NCBI GenBank assembly: GCA_021545665.1
Contig: JAJRTX010000281.1
Location: forward strand, 1 to 14,820
DNA: 14,820 nt
Direction of reading: 5' to 3'
DNA from: Zetaproteobacteria bacterium
GTDB taxonomy: Bacteria > Pseudomonadota > Zetaproteobacteria > Mariprofundales > Mariprofundaceae
Of the stretch, positions 9,002 to 14,820 are shown piece by piece. Position numbers and translations under genes: made by a program. The notes beneath the pieces were generated by a model that saw only the letters and a program-made list of their open reading frames with translations, did no database searches and was not told the DNA's origin. The first letter of the stretch is position 1, and every line of letters starts with the position of its first letter.

Positions 9002-10038
9002 CGAGCCCTCATGTTCGGCACAAACATCGCATCGCCGTAGGAATAAAAACGGTATCCATGCACCTTGGCATGCTCATAAGCAGCCAGCACCCGCTCACGA
9101 CCGACCAGTGCTGCAACCAGCATAATCAATGTCGATTTAGGTAAATGGAAATTGGTCAACAGGGCATCCACCATGTGGAAATGGTAACCCGGATAAATAA
9201 AGATGGAAGTCCGCCCCGAACCGGCATGCAACTCACCCTGCCCGCCAGCCGCTTCCAGCGTTCTCAGGCTGGTTGTGCCCACGGCAATCACACGCCTGCC
9301 TTCAGCTTTTGCCTGATTAACCAGCACCGCTGTCGCTTCCGGCACATGATAAACCTCCTCATGCATGATGTGTTGCTCGGGATCATCCACCTGCACCGGT
9401 TGAAACGTGCCCGGACCGACATGCAGTGTCAGGGGAGCAAAGCTTGCTCCGGCAACCTGCATGGCAAACATAAGCTCAGCACTCAGATGTAATCCGGCAG
9501 TCGGTGCGGCCACAGCTCCGGCATGCTCGGCAAAAACAGTCTGATAGCGATCCTTGTCTTCATCTGTATCCGGGCGATCAATATATGGTGGCAATGGCAT
9601 ATGGCCGAAAGTATCAATGGCCGCAGCGACATCATCCGCCTGTAGACTAACTTCGATTTCTTTGCCTCTGCGGGATAGAATAAGCGCAGTAAATCCCTTT
9701 GCAATTTCAATCACAGTGCCGGGTTTTAATGGCTTATTGGCCTTGCCCCATGCCAGCCATACATGTTGCTCGCCAGTTGGCTCAAGCAACAAAATTTCGA
9801 CTTTCCCACCGCTTGGCTTTGCCCCTGTCAAACGAGCCGGAATAACTCTGGTATCATTGATCACCCATACATCACCCGGCTGTACAAACTGCGGCAGATC
9901 ACGAATAAAGCGGTTAAGAAATTGATCAGATACTGCTTGATCAGACAGACATAACAGGCGTGAAGCATCACGTTGAGCCAAAGGACGTTTGGCAATCAGT
10001 TGTTCCGGTAATTCATAATCAAAGTCACAGACATGCAT
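8998..10038 (-). CDS. queA: S-adenosylmethionine:tRNA ribosyltransferase-isomerase
   Basis: Transfers the ribosyl group of S-adenosylmethionine to preQ1-modified tRNA, forming epoxyqueuosine at wobble position 34 of GUN-anticodon tRNAs. The 346 residues match the family's length. Signatures in order: the FDYELPEQLIAKRP opening, VWVINDTRVIPARL, GLHLSAEL, TLHVGPGTFQPV, EEVYHVPEA, TSLRTLEA, FIYPGYHFHMVDALLTNFHL and YRFYSYGDAMFV at the C-terminus. ATG 10038 gives the expected N-terminus, although no Shine-Dalgarno is visible before it. It overlaps nadE by 4 bases. Its upstream neighbour is the kinase remnant, and a TATAAT lies 52 bases before the start. No other queuosine gene is in the window. 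Confidence 0.96.
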   Translation of the reverse strand: MHVCDFDYELPEQLIAKRPLAQRDASRLLCLSDQAVSDQFLNRFIRDLPQFVQPGDVWVINDTRVIPARLTGAKPSGGKVEILLLEPTGEQHVWLAWGKANKPLKPGTVIEIAKGFTALILSRRGKEIEVSLQADDVAAAIDTFGHMPLPPYIDRPDTDEDKDRYQTVFAEHAGAVAAPTAGLHLSAELMFAMQVAGASFAPLTLHVGPGTFQPVQVDDPEQHIMHEEVYHVPEATAVLVNQAKAEGRRVIAVGTTSLRTLEAAGGQGELHAGSGRTSIFIYPGYHFHMVDALLTNFHLPKSTLIMLVAALVGRERVLAAYEHAKVHGYRFYSYGDAMFVPNMRAR

Positions 10039-10090
10039 AGCGGCGAAGCGTAACTGAATTATCTTTCCATGACTTGTCCGAGATATAAAA

Positions 10091-10096
10091 ATTATA
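10091..10096 (-). promoter_or_regulatory. Possible -10 element for queA
   Basis: A perfect TATAAT on the minus strand, about 52 bases before the queA ATG and just after the stop of the receiver remnant. No good -35 stands 16-18 bases upstream (CCGGAT at 17), and the TTGAGA nearby is only 9 bases away. The call rests on the hexamer and its position. Confidence 0.35.
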
Positions 10097-10107
10097 TGCC
10101 TAAGCTC

Positions 10108-10245
10108 TCAAGTATCCGGATTATTTCTCCCCAGTATACTTTTCACTTTTATACTCAGTTCTTCCATTAAATAGGGCTTCTGAATAAACCCGGCCAATCC
10201 CTGGCCAACGAAACAACTGGTCGCATCCTGTTCATTATTATTAAC
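10108..10245 (-). pseudogene. C-terminal receiver-domain fragment within the kinase remnant
   Basis: Read from GTT 10245, the frame gives VNNNEQDATSCF followed by GLAGFIQKPY and a last amphipathic helix (MEELSIKVKSIL), then TGA. NEQDA, GLAGFIQKPY with its conserved lysine, and the closing helix are typical of the beta5-alpha5 end of receivers at the C-terminus of hybrid histidine kinases. The aspartate pocket and phosphoacceptor strand are absent. It is out of frame with the sensor half, so it cannot be translated as a fusion. Confidence 0.75.
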
Positions 10246-10695
10246 CCGGCAAGTTCGATAACATCTAGAAACACTCGGTCAAACTGATCATCCAGCAGGC
10301 TGCCAATCCCATATATCTGTGGATTTTGAATGTGCTTTTCAGCAAGTCTTCGCAGTTTTTTCAGAGTGGACTTAAGCTGGCTTATTTGTCCCGGAATAGT
10401 CATTACACTGTCGCTATGATCTGAATTGTATTTTATTTGACTCAGGTACTGTTCATGCAGAGTAACTTCAGCCACCTGTTCTCTGAAGCGCGCAAATAGA
10501 GGATCATCCCCGGAAAGTCCTTCTTCCAACCATATATGCGCCTGAGTAACATGTTGCACAATATCTTCAATGGCATTGATATCCTGATAATGTACACTGC
10601 CAATGTGTTTAATCTGATTTCCGGCCTACCGCAATAAAGTCAACCAGTACCACAGCGAGAAAGATATGCACTTACCACAGTGACTTTAGTTTCAT
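10108..10695 (-). pseudogene. Remnant of a membrane-bound hybrid sensor histidine kinase
   Basis: ATG 10695 opens MKLKSLW, then a TAA (10672-10674), then VHIFLAVVLVDFIAVG in the same frame, a typical N-terminal membrane helix. After a +1 shift and another stop, a second frame (to 10167) reads QIKHIGSVHYQDINAIEDI, then HVTQAHIWLEEGLSGD and FDRVFLDVIELA. This resembles the four-helix periplasmic sensor of chemoreceptors and kinases. Near 10245 the sequence jumps into a third frame that encodes the C-terminal end of a receiver domain, ending at TGA 10108. The dimerisation/phosphoacceptor helix, the ATPase domain and the phosphoacceptor part of the receiver are missing. The simplest reading is a hybrid kinase that lost its middle by internal deletion and then decayed. 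It starts 28 bases after the rpiA stop. The 130-residue frame 10167-10559 is only part of this and is not a functional gene in my view. Confidence 0.75.
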
Positions 10696-10722
10696 GAGTT
10701 CAGCCCTGAAGTATCAATGATA

Positions 10723-11391
10723 TTAACCAATCCGTTCTACACCTGCAGGTGTACCCATCAACACAACATCCGCTCTCTGATGTGAAAAGATTCCATTGGT
10801 TACAACACCGGGCACACTGTTAAGCTGATCTTCCAAGACTCTGGGCTCAATGATTTTCAGACCATGAATATCTATAATAATATTACCATTATCGGTGATA
10901 AACCCAACCCGTACCCTCGGCTCACCACCCAGCGCTTTTCCAATATTCATGAGCAGAGCCTCAGCCATCGGAATGACTTCAACCGGTAGTGGAAATACAC
11001 CCAGACAATCGACCTGCTTGCTTTCATCAACAATACAAATGAATTGATCAGATGCCGCAGCTACGATTTTCTCACGGGTTAAGGCACCCCCGCCGCCCTT
11101 GATCAGATTCTTTTCTGCATCGAACTCATCCGCACCATCAATGTACACAGACAATGAATCCACCTGCTTAAGAGCCTCGTTGAGCTCCAGAACCTGAATA
11201 CCATGACCTTTCAGACGCTCTTCAGTTGCCTCGGAACTGGCAACTGCACCAATGATTCCATCCTTTCTACTGGCCAATGCATCGATAAACATATTGGCTG
11301 TTGAACCAGTACCCACTCCGACAACAGTTCCGTCCTCAACATATTCCAGTGCAGCCTCAGCAACTCTCTGCTTCATTTCATCCTGGGTCAT
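10723..11391 (-). CDS. rpiA: Ribose-5-phosphate isomerase A
   Basis: Interconverts ribose 5-phosphate and ribulose 5-phosphate in the pentose phosphate pathway. The frame opens at 11421, but ATG 11391 is chosen because AGGAGG lies 5 bases upstream and the resulting 222 residues match the E. coli enzyme (219). Motifs from this start: GVGTGSTAN (25-33) for phosphate binding, SSEATEERL (52-60), DGADEFD with D85 and D88, and [13 protein letters not shown] (98-110) with the catalytic base E107. All key residues are present. It stands alone: a divergent membrane-protein gene lies upstream and the kinase remnant follows 28 bases downstream. I see no terminator after it. Confidence 0.96.
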   Translation of the reverse strand: MTQDEMKQRVAEAALEYVEDGTVVGVGTGSTANMFIDALASRKDGIIGAVASSEATEERLKGHGIQVLELNEALKQVDSLSVYIDGADEFDAEKNLIKGGGGALTREKIVAAASDQFICIVDESKQVDCLGVFPLPVEVIPMAEALLMNIGKALGGEPRVRVGFITDNGNIIIDIHGLKIIEPRVLEDQLNSVPGVVTNGIFSHQRADVVLMGTPAGVERIG

Positions 11392-11396
11392 ACTTC

Positions 11397-11402
11397 CCTC
11401 CT
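11397..11402 (-). promoter_or_regulatory. Shine-Dalgarno deciding the rpiA start
   Basis: A consensus AGGAGG on the minus strand, 5 bases before ATG 11391. It sits inside the 10-codon upstream extension of the frame, which is therefore probably untranslated leader. Confidence 0.85.
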
Positions 11403-11461
11403 GATCCAAACTGAATGGCAAGCTTGTACCCTGCCCATCAAATTAGTTATCTCAACAAATT

Positions 11462-11492
11462 GGTGGAACAGGACACTAGCAATTAGTCCACC
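11462..11492. repeat. Inverted repeat between rpiA and the divergent membrane-protein gene
   Basis: GGTGGA (11462-11467) and TCCACC (11487-11492) are perfect inverted arms separated by 19 bases. Inside the loop further short complementary pieces occur (GGA/TCC, CTA/TAG). It lies 36 bases before the plus-strand gene and 71 bases before the rpiA start, where an operator or leader hairpin could act. No T-tract follows on either strand. A chance match cannot be ruled out. Confidence 0.3.
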
Positions 11493-11527
11493 TTTCGGCA
11501 AAGCTATAGAACCGTTAGGTTCGCGCC

Positions 11528-12241
11528 ATGTTTTCAGACATTACCATGGCCGATCCCATCCTGAGTACCCTTGTTGTAATAGGAGCCTTTCAAGTGGCCT
11601 GGCTTTCTGTGGTATTATTCCGTCGCGGCATACATCCCATAAATATTCAATATGCACTTACACCTATGCTAACTATTTGGGTGCTGATGTGGCCTGTATA
11701 TTCGGATGCGCGCTGGCTATGGGTGGGCCTCATCGGATTTGCAGCAGCTGGCCTGCTTGCCAGTTTTCTAAACTTTCCTTTCTGGCAGCAGTTGCGTATA
11801 GTCTGGACAGCACCTGCCATAGATTCACCAGTCAGAAACAATATCGATCTGCCACCATTAACCCATCTCATCAGCGCAATCTTCATCGCCGGAGCCTGGT
11901 TCCAGACTATCCCCGAATTCGGCTTTGGACTGGCGTTATGCCTGAGTCTCGCCTTCCCTGCTGCACACTGGGTCGACCAGCTTGGTCAGCACACATTCAG
12001 AAAACTTGGATTTCCTACTCATCCGGAACAAACACTTGCCGGACACCTGACTCTGATTTTTTCCTGTACAGTCCTGCTATGCTGGAGCCTGAACGTATAC
12101 CATGGCACAGGCTGGCAGACATTACTTATTGCCACATTTATTACTGCTTTGGCCGCTTCAGCCACGCGAGCACTAACCCCTGGCCAATGGTACGCACCTG
12201 CAGCCATGCTAACCATGGGTTTTGTGATGTGGATCCTATAA
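11528..12241 (+). CDS. Polytopic membrane protein, possibly a diverged dolichol/phytol-kinase-like protein
   Basis: A 237-residue protein with about eight hydrophobic segments (roughly 10-31, 41-58, 62-82, 112-128, 131-149, 169-188, 196-214 and 221-237), so an integral inner-membrane protein. By eye the layout resembles the CTP-dependent lipid-alcohol kinase family (dolichol kinase, VTE5 phytol kinase). HWVDQLGQ (147-154) sits where these have ADxxAxxxG, HPEQTLAGHLTL (165-176) where they have K(S/T)xEGS, and TPGQWYAPAAM (217-227) where they have DNLTVP. The charged catalytic residues of the last two motifs are not kept, so the enzymatic function is doubtful even if the fold is right. ATG 11528 has AGG 8 bases upstream; ATG 11546 is an alternative. 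The gene is divergent from rpiA. Membrane location is confident, the family is a guess. Confidence 0.7.
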   Translation: MFSDITMADPILSTLVVIGAFQVAWLSVVLFRRGIHPINIQYALTPMLTIWVLMWPVYSDARWLWVGLIGFAAAGLLASFLNFPFWQQLRIVWTAPAIDSPVRNNIDLPPLTHLISAIFIAGAWFQTIPEFGFGLALCLSLAFPAAHWVDQLGQHTFRKLGFPTHPEQTLAGHLTLIFSCTVLLCWSLNVYHGTGWQTLLIATFITALAASATRALTPGQWYAPAAMLTMGFVMWIL

Positions 12242-12278
12242 ACAGCTTTTTACAGTCGACAGCATCGACATCAATCAA

Positions 12279-12315
12279 TACACCTTAATCCTGCGACAGG
12301 CAGGAATAAGGTGTA
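12279..12315. repeat. Long intergenic stem-loop
   Basis: Arms TACACCTTAATCCTGC (12279-12294) and GCAGGAATAAGGTGTA (12300-12315) pair over 16 positions with one mismatch around a GACAG loop. It begins 38 bases after the membrane-protein stop, so it could end that transcript, but neither strand has a T-tract after it. It could also be an RNA-stabilising hairpin or a dispersed palindromic repeat. Only one copy is in the window. Confidence 0.6.
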
Positions 12316-12339
12316 AATCTCAGTCACAAATCGAATGGT

Positions 12340-12345
12340 TATAAT
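12340..12345 (+). promoter_or_regulatory. Possible -10 element for the small membrane protein
   Basis: A perfect TATAAT 34 bases before ATG 12380. No convincing -35 lies 16-18 bases upstream (ATCTCA at 17). Its position after the stem-loop would fit an independent transcript. Confidence 0.3.
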
Positions 12346-12379
12346 ATATTGAGAAAATATCTGAGTGGGGATTGAAGAC

Positions 12380-12577
12380 ATGGCTAGAAAAATAAAATCT
12401 TTCGCAGAGAGTTACCGCATGACGAACATTACCATGCCACAAAAGACCGATATTCTGACCTTGTTGCATGAATTAAAAAACAGCATGAAAGAGTTGCCAT
12501 TCTTTATCAGGATTGCTCCTGCCATATTCCTGATCATAAATATCGCGACGTACTTGCTGGTTTTTCAGAATTACTAG
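12380..12577 (+). CDS. Small single-pass membrane protein, unknown function
   Basis: A 65-residue protein that I do not recognise. The first ~40 residues are polar and basic (MARKIKSFAESYR at the front), and the last ~25 form one hydrophobic segment (FFIRIAPAIFLIINIATYLLVF) ending in QNY, which suggests a C-terminal membrane anchor with the N-terminus in the cytoplasm. ATG 12380 is preferred over an upstream in-frame GTG (12365) because GGGG lies 9 bases before it. ATG 12419 is a further alternative. A TATAAT upstream and a hydrophobic ending that is unlikely by chance support a real gene. It converges on cpdA, with 63 bases between the stops and no clear terminator. Confidence 0.5.
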   Translation: MARKIKSFAESYRMTNITMPQKTDILTLLHELKNSMKELPFFIRIAPAIFLIINIATYLLVFQNY

Positions 12578-12640
12578 GAAACACAGCAACAACTCTTTTA
12601 AAATCAGCCATCTATTTTCGGAACATCTAAATATGGGCTT

Positions 12641-13435
12641 CTAATATGGTGCGTTATTCTTCAGGTCGACAGGAATAAAACCATCGACACGCTCCACTCC
12701 CGTATCGATATCACCATTGGGCTGCAGTTTCAGCCAGCGATAACCCGGCGACATATCATCCAGAGCAAAATCATCACTCCAAGGTCTGAACTGCACACAA
12801 GTTGAAGGTGTACCAAGGGTACGTACTTGGTTGTGTAAATGATCGAACTCCTGATGAATATGACCACACAGCAGTGCTCTCACATGAGCATGCCGATCAA
12901 TAACATCCCACAACTGCTGTCTATCATCCAATCCAATCCGGTCCAGCCAGACACTGGCAATGGGAACAGGATGATGGTGCAGTGCTATCAGTATATGTCT
13001 GGACCGAGTTTCAGTAAGCAAACGATCCAGCTTTGTCAGTTCTTCATCACCAAGCAGTCCGGAAACTTTACCTTGTGCATGAGAATTCAACGTGATCACT
13101 TGCCAGTGCTCTAATTGCAAATTCTCGCTGTAACTGGAATGTGCCGCCAAAGCCGGGATAAGATTATTATTTAATTCCACTATATTTGCATGATTGCCCG
13201 GCGTAACCATGAACGGCACCTGCCAACCCTGCAACATGCCAGCCATGCGCAGATACGTTCCAGCAGCTTCATCCTGTGCCATATCACCACCAAGAATAAT
13301 ACCCTCAGGAGATGGAAACTTCTGATGTGCAAGAGCCAGCACGGCGGCAAAGCTGTCGTGCGGAGAAACACCTTTCAGCAAAGTACCAAAATCTCTATAT
13401 AAATGCGAATCTGTGATGTGCAGCAGAGTGCTCAT
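12641..13435 (-). CDS. cpdA: CpdA-type 3',5'-cyclic nucleotide phosphodiesterase
   Basis: A class III metallophosphoesterase expected to hydrolyse cyclic AMP (possibly cGMP) to the 5'-monophosphate. From ATG 13435 it has 264 residues. The dimetal motifs appear in order: ITDSHL (D9, H11), GGDMAQD (D51), GNHA (N81, H82), the HHHP cluster near 153-156 and GHIHQ (191-195). The CpdA/Icc hallmarks GTPSTCVQF (208-216) and PGYRWLKLQPNGD near the C-terminus separate it from generic phosphoesterases. The usual GNHD is GNHA here. The frame can begin at TTG 13441, but ATG 13435 gives the normal N-terminus. No Shine-Dalgarno precedes it; an extended -10-like sequence does. It follows the cyclase gene by 92 bases on the same strand, so the pair probably sets the level of one cyclic nucleotide. 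Confidence 0.88.
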   Translation of the reverse strand: MSTLLHITDSHLYRDFGTLLKGVSPHDSFAAVLALAHQKFPSPEGIILGGDMAQDEAAGTYLRMAGMLQGWQVPFMVTPGNHANIVELNNNLIPALAAHSSYSENLQLEHWQVITLNSHAQGKVSGLLGDEELTKLDRLLTETRSRHILIALHHHPVPIASVWLDRIGLDDRQQLWDVIDRHAHVRALLCGHIHQEFDHLHNQVRTLGTPSTCVQFRPWSDDFALDDMSPGYRWLKLQPNGDIDTGVERVDGFIPVDLKNNAPY

Positions 13436-13441
13436 TTGCAA

Positions 13442-13470
13442 AATATATCAGCTCAGCATCTACATGCAAA
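13442..13470 (-). promoter_or_regulatory. Candidate promoter of cpdA giving a leaderless mRNA
   Basis: On the minus strand, TTTGCA (13465-13470) and TATATT (13442-13447) are 17 bases apart, with TG one base before the TATATT (extended -10). Six bases (TTGCAA) separate it from ATG 13435, so +1 would be the A of the start codon. There is no Shine-Dalgarno. If real, cpdA is transcribed independently of the cyclase gene. Confidence 0.45.
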
Positions 13471-13527
13471 ATTGCCCGGTCGCTTACAGCCCGGCAGAAT
13501 GTTATTCAACATCACAAATGAATTGGC

Positions 13528-14631
13528 TCAGTTACGCTCAGAATAATTCTTATCCGGTAGCATGACCGGATTTTCACCTCCAATACCAGTCACATCATAA
13601 ATGGTAATCTCATGTTTTATCCCTTTGGGTTTCACTTTCATTTCTCCATCAGTTCTGAGCAAATCTGTACACTCGTTTCTGGTGCATTCCGAAACCAGAA
13701 TTTGCCCTCCACAGGTATAGGATTCAATTCTTGAAGCAATATTCACATGGCGCCCGACAACGGCATATTTACTACGTTTTTGCGAACCGATATTTCCTAC
13801 AATCACCTGACCCGTATTGATACCGATGCCCATGGCTACTGCGGGATAACCCAGTTGCTCATATCGCCTGTTTACTTCTGTCATGGCAAGTTGCATTTCA
13901 ATCGCACATCTGACAGCTCGCAAAGCATCATCATGACGCTGAATCGGGGCACCAAAAATAGCCAGAATAGCGTCTCCAATAAACTCATCTATAGTGCCCA
14001 GATGTGACTGAATAACCCCGGTCATGGATGCAAGAAAAATATTAATCATTTCTACGATCTGTTCGGCAGGCAGTTGTTCACCTAATGAGGTGAAATCTCT
14101 CAAATCAGCCATGAGAATGGTGACCTCTCGCTTTTCACCACCAAGCTTCAGACCTTCAGGTGTTTCGAACAGCTTATCAACAATTTCCTCAGATAAATAA
14201 CGGCCAAATGTTTGGCGAATAAACTGGTAAGCAGCACGCAGCTTAAGGTGTGTTTTAACCCGTGATAATACGATGGCAGGCGTGACAGGTTTATTGATAT
14301 AATCGACCCCACCGACTTCAAAACCGAGTACCTCATCACAGGTTTCATTCATGGCGGTAACAAAAATTATTGGAATGCCTTCTGTGCGTGGCTCGGCCTT
14401 CAGACTGCGACAAACTTCAAAACCATCCATGCCCGGCATCATCACATCCAGAAGAATCAAATCAGGAGCAGAATTTGATGAGGATATCTTAAGCGCCTGT
14501 TCCCCATTAATGGCAATTTTCACCTTATAAGAAGGACTGAGAATACTTCTCAATACATCAATGTTTTCAGGCATATCATCAACAACCAGAATGGTCGCTT
14601 TCTTTTTATTCATTTCTATTTCTGTTACCAT
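13528..14631 (-). CDS. Response-regulator class III nucleotide cyclase (REC + cyclase domain)
   Basis: A 367-residue cytoplasmic protein that probably makes cAMP or cGMP when phosphorylated by a histidine kinase. The receiver domain (about 12-130) has acidic residues D18/D19, phosphoacceptor D62 (LLDVMMPGMDG), T92 and K114 (NKPV). A short linker (FGRYLSEEIVDKL) leads to the cyclase domain (about 165-350). It has metal aspartates D176 (MADLRDFTSL) and D220 (EFIGDAILAIFG), plus N297 and R301 (VNIASR) for transition-state binding, so catalysis looks possible. The purine-recognition positions are E216 and A290, not the Lys/Asp (or Lys/Thr) of adenylyl cyclases nor the Glu/Cys of guanylyl cyclases. 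Specificity is therefore unclear. ATG 14631 has AGG 7 bases upstream; the in-frame ATG 14613 is possible. cpdA follows on the same strand. The cognate kinase is not in the window. Confidence 0.9.
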   Translation of the reverse strand: MVTEIEMNKKKATILVVDDMPENIDVLRSILSPSYKVKIAINGEQALKISSSNSAPDLILLDVMMPGMDGFEVCRSLKAEPRTEGIPIIFVTAMNETCDEVLGFEVGGVDYINKPVTPAIVLSRVKTHLKLRAAYQFIRQTFGRYLSEEIVDKLFETPEGLKLGGEKREVTILMADLRDFTSLGEQLPAEQIVEMINIFLASMTGVIQSHLGTIDEFIGDAILAIFGAPIQRHDDALRAVRCAIEMQLAMTEVNRRYEQLGYPAVAMGIGINTGQVIVGNIGSQKRSKYAVVGRHVNIASRIESYTCGGQILVSECTRNECTDLLRTDGEMKVKPKGIKHEITIYDVTGIGGENPVMLPDKNYSERN

Positions 14632-14669
14632 ATCAAAACCTGTTAACGACTTATGGAGTCCCGTCCCGC

Positions 14670-14774
14670 AAATTGCATACCAGCAGAGCTACCGCAAAGA
14701 ATCAAGATGACATATATGGTCCATCCCGCCTTGCAAGGAAAAAATTTGATTGGCTTCAAAGGGAAATTGCATAC
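14670..14774. repeat. 11-bp direct repeat upstream of the cyclase gene
   Basis: AAATTGCATAC occurs at 14670-14680 and again at 14764-14774, 94 bases apart, about 40 and 135 bases before the cyclase start. Between the copies lies a perfect 10-bp palindrome, CCTTGCAAGG (14729-14738). The stretch 14632-14820 has no gene. Spaced identical sites could bind a regulator of the cyclase, but chance is possible in AT-rich sequence. Confidence 0.35.
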
Positions 14775-14793
14775 ATATATCCGGCCTTTGATT

Positions 14794-14809
14794 GAAGCTG
14801 GGTAGCTTC
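14794..14809. repeat. Short perfect hairpin near the right edge
   Basis: GAAGCT and AGCTTC (6 bp) flank a GGGT loop, with GGCC on both sides that could extend pairing across a bulge. No T-tract follows on either strand within the window. What lies beyond the edge is unknown, so it could be the tail of an upstream gene's terminator region. Confidence 0.3.
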
Positions 14810-14820
14810 TGGCCCCGATG

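Noticed and set aside
10167..10559. A 130-residue open frame as a stand-alone hypothetical gene
   Set aside because: Its coding sense continues upstream of its GTG in the same frame, and its last residues (after ELAG) are the out-of-frame reading of a receiver tail. It is part of the kinase remnant.
11677..12288. 203-codon plus-strand open frame overlapping the membrane protein
   Set aside because: The alternative frame has no hydrophobic periodicity, whereas the chosen frame gives eight clean membrane segments.
13441..13527. A terminator or CRP-like TGTGA-N6-TCACA site between the cyclase and cpdA
   Set aside because: GCCCGG occurs twice but as a direct repeat, not as a strong stem, and no full CRP-type palindrome is present.

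Overview
The window is ordinary bacterial chromosome of mid GC content (about 50% by eye), densely coded and almost entirely on the minus strand. The proteins point to a Pseudomonadota-type bacterium: a type I glutamine synthetase with an adenylylation tyrosine, paired with a two-headed GlnE; a CpdA-type phosphodiesterase; and the remnant of a hybrid sensor kinase. A gamma- or zetaproteobacterium would fit, but no marker here fixes the class. I see no tRNA, rRNA, CRISPR array, insertion sequence, phage gene or integrase.

Bases 1-5820 (minus strand). An aldehyde dehydrogenase is followed, with a 4-base ATGA overlap, by an AlsS-like acetolactate synthase that runs off the left edge. Upstream of the pair lies glnE, whose true start is probably base 5759. 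Between glnE and glnA is a strong terminator with a GCAA tetraloop.

Bases 5844-10038 (minus strand). queA and nadE overlap by 4 bases (GTGA), and glnA follows after 119 bases. Glutamine metabolism is the local theme: glnA makes glutamine, glnE adjusts its activity by adenylylation, and nadE uses glutamine as its ammonia donor.

Bases 10039-11527. Between queA and rpiA lies the wreck of a hybrid histidine kinase. The N-terminal membrane anchor and part of a helical sensor domain survive, then the last ~45 residues of a receiver domain, in three different reading frames. The kinase core between them is gone. rpiA is intact and starts at a textbook Shine-Dalgarno.

Bases 11528-12577 (plus strand). 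A polytopic membrane protein, possibly a diverged dolichol/phytol-kinase-like protein, is followed by a 16-bp stem-loop and then a small one-helix membrane protein with its own possible promoter.

Bases 12641-14820 (minus strand). A response-regulator nucleotide cyclase sits just upstream of a CpdA-type cyclic-nucleotide phosphodiesterase. Together they make and destroy a cyclic nucleotide, probably under control of an unseen histidine kinase. The purine-recognition residues of the cyclase are atypical, so cAMP versus cGMP is open. cpdA, and possibly glnE, have a -10-like hexamer exactly 6 bases before the ATG, which suggests leaderless mRNAs. The last 189 bases hold no gene, only a direct repeat and small palindromes.
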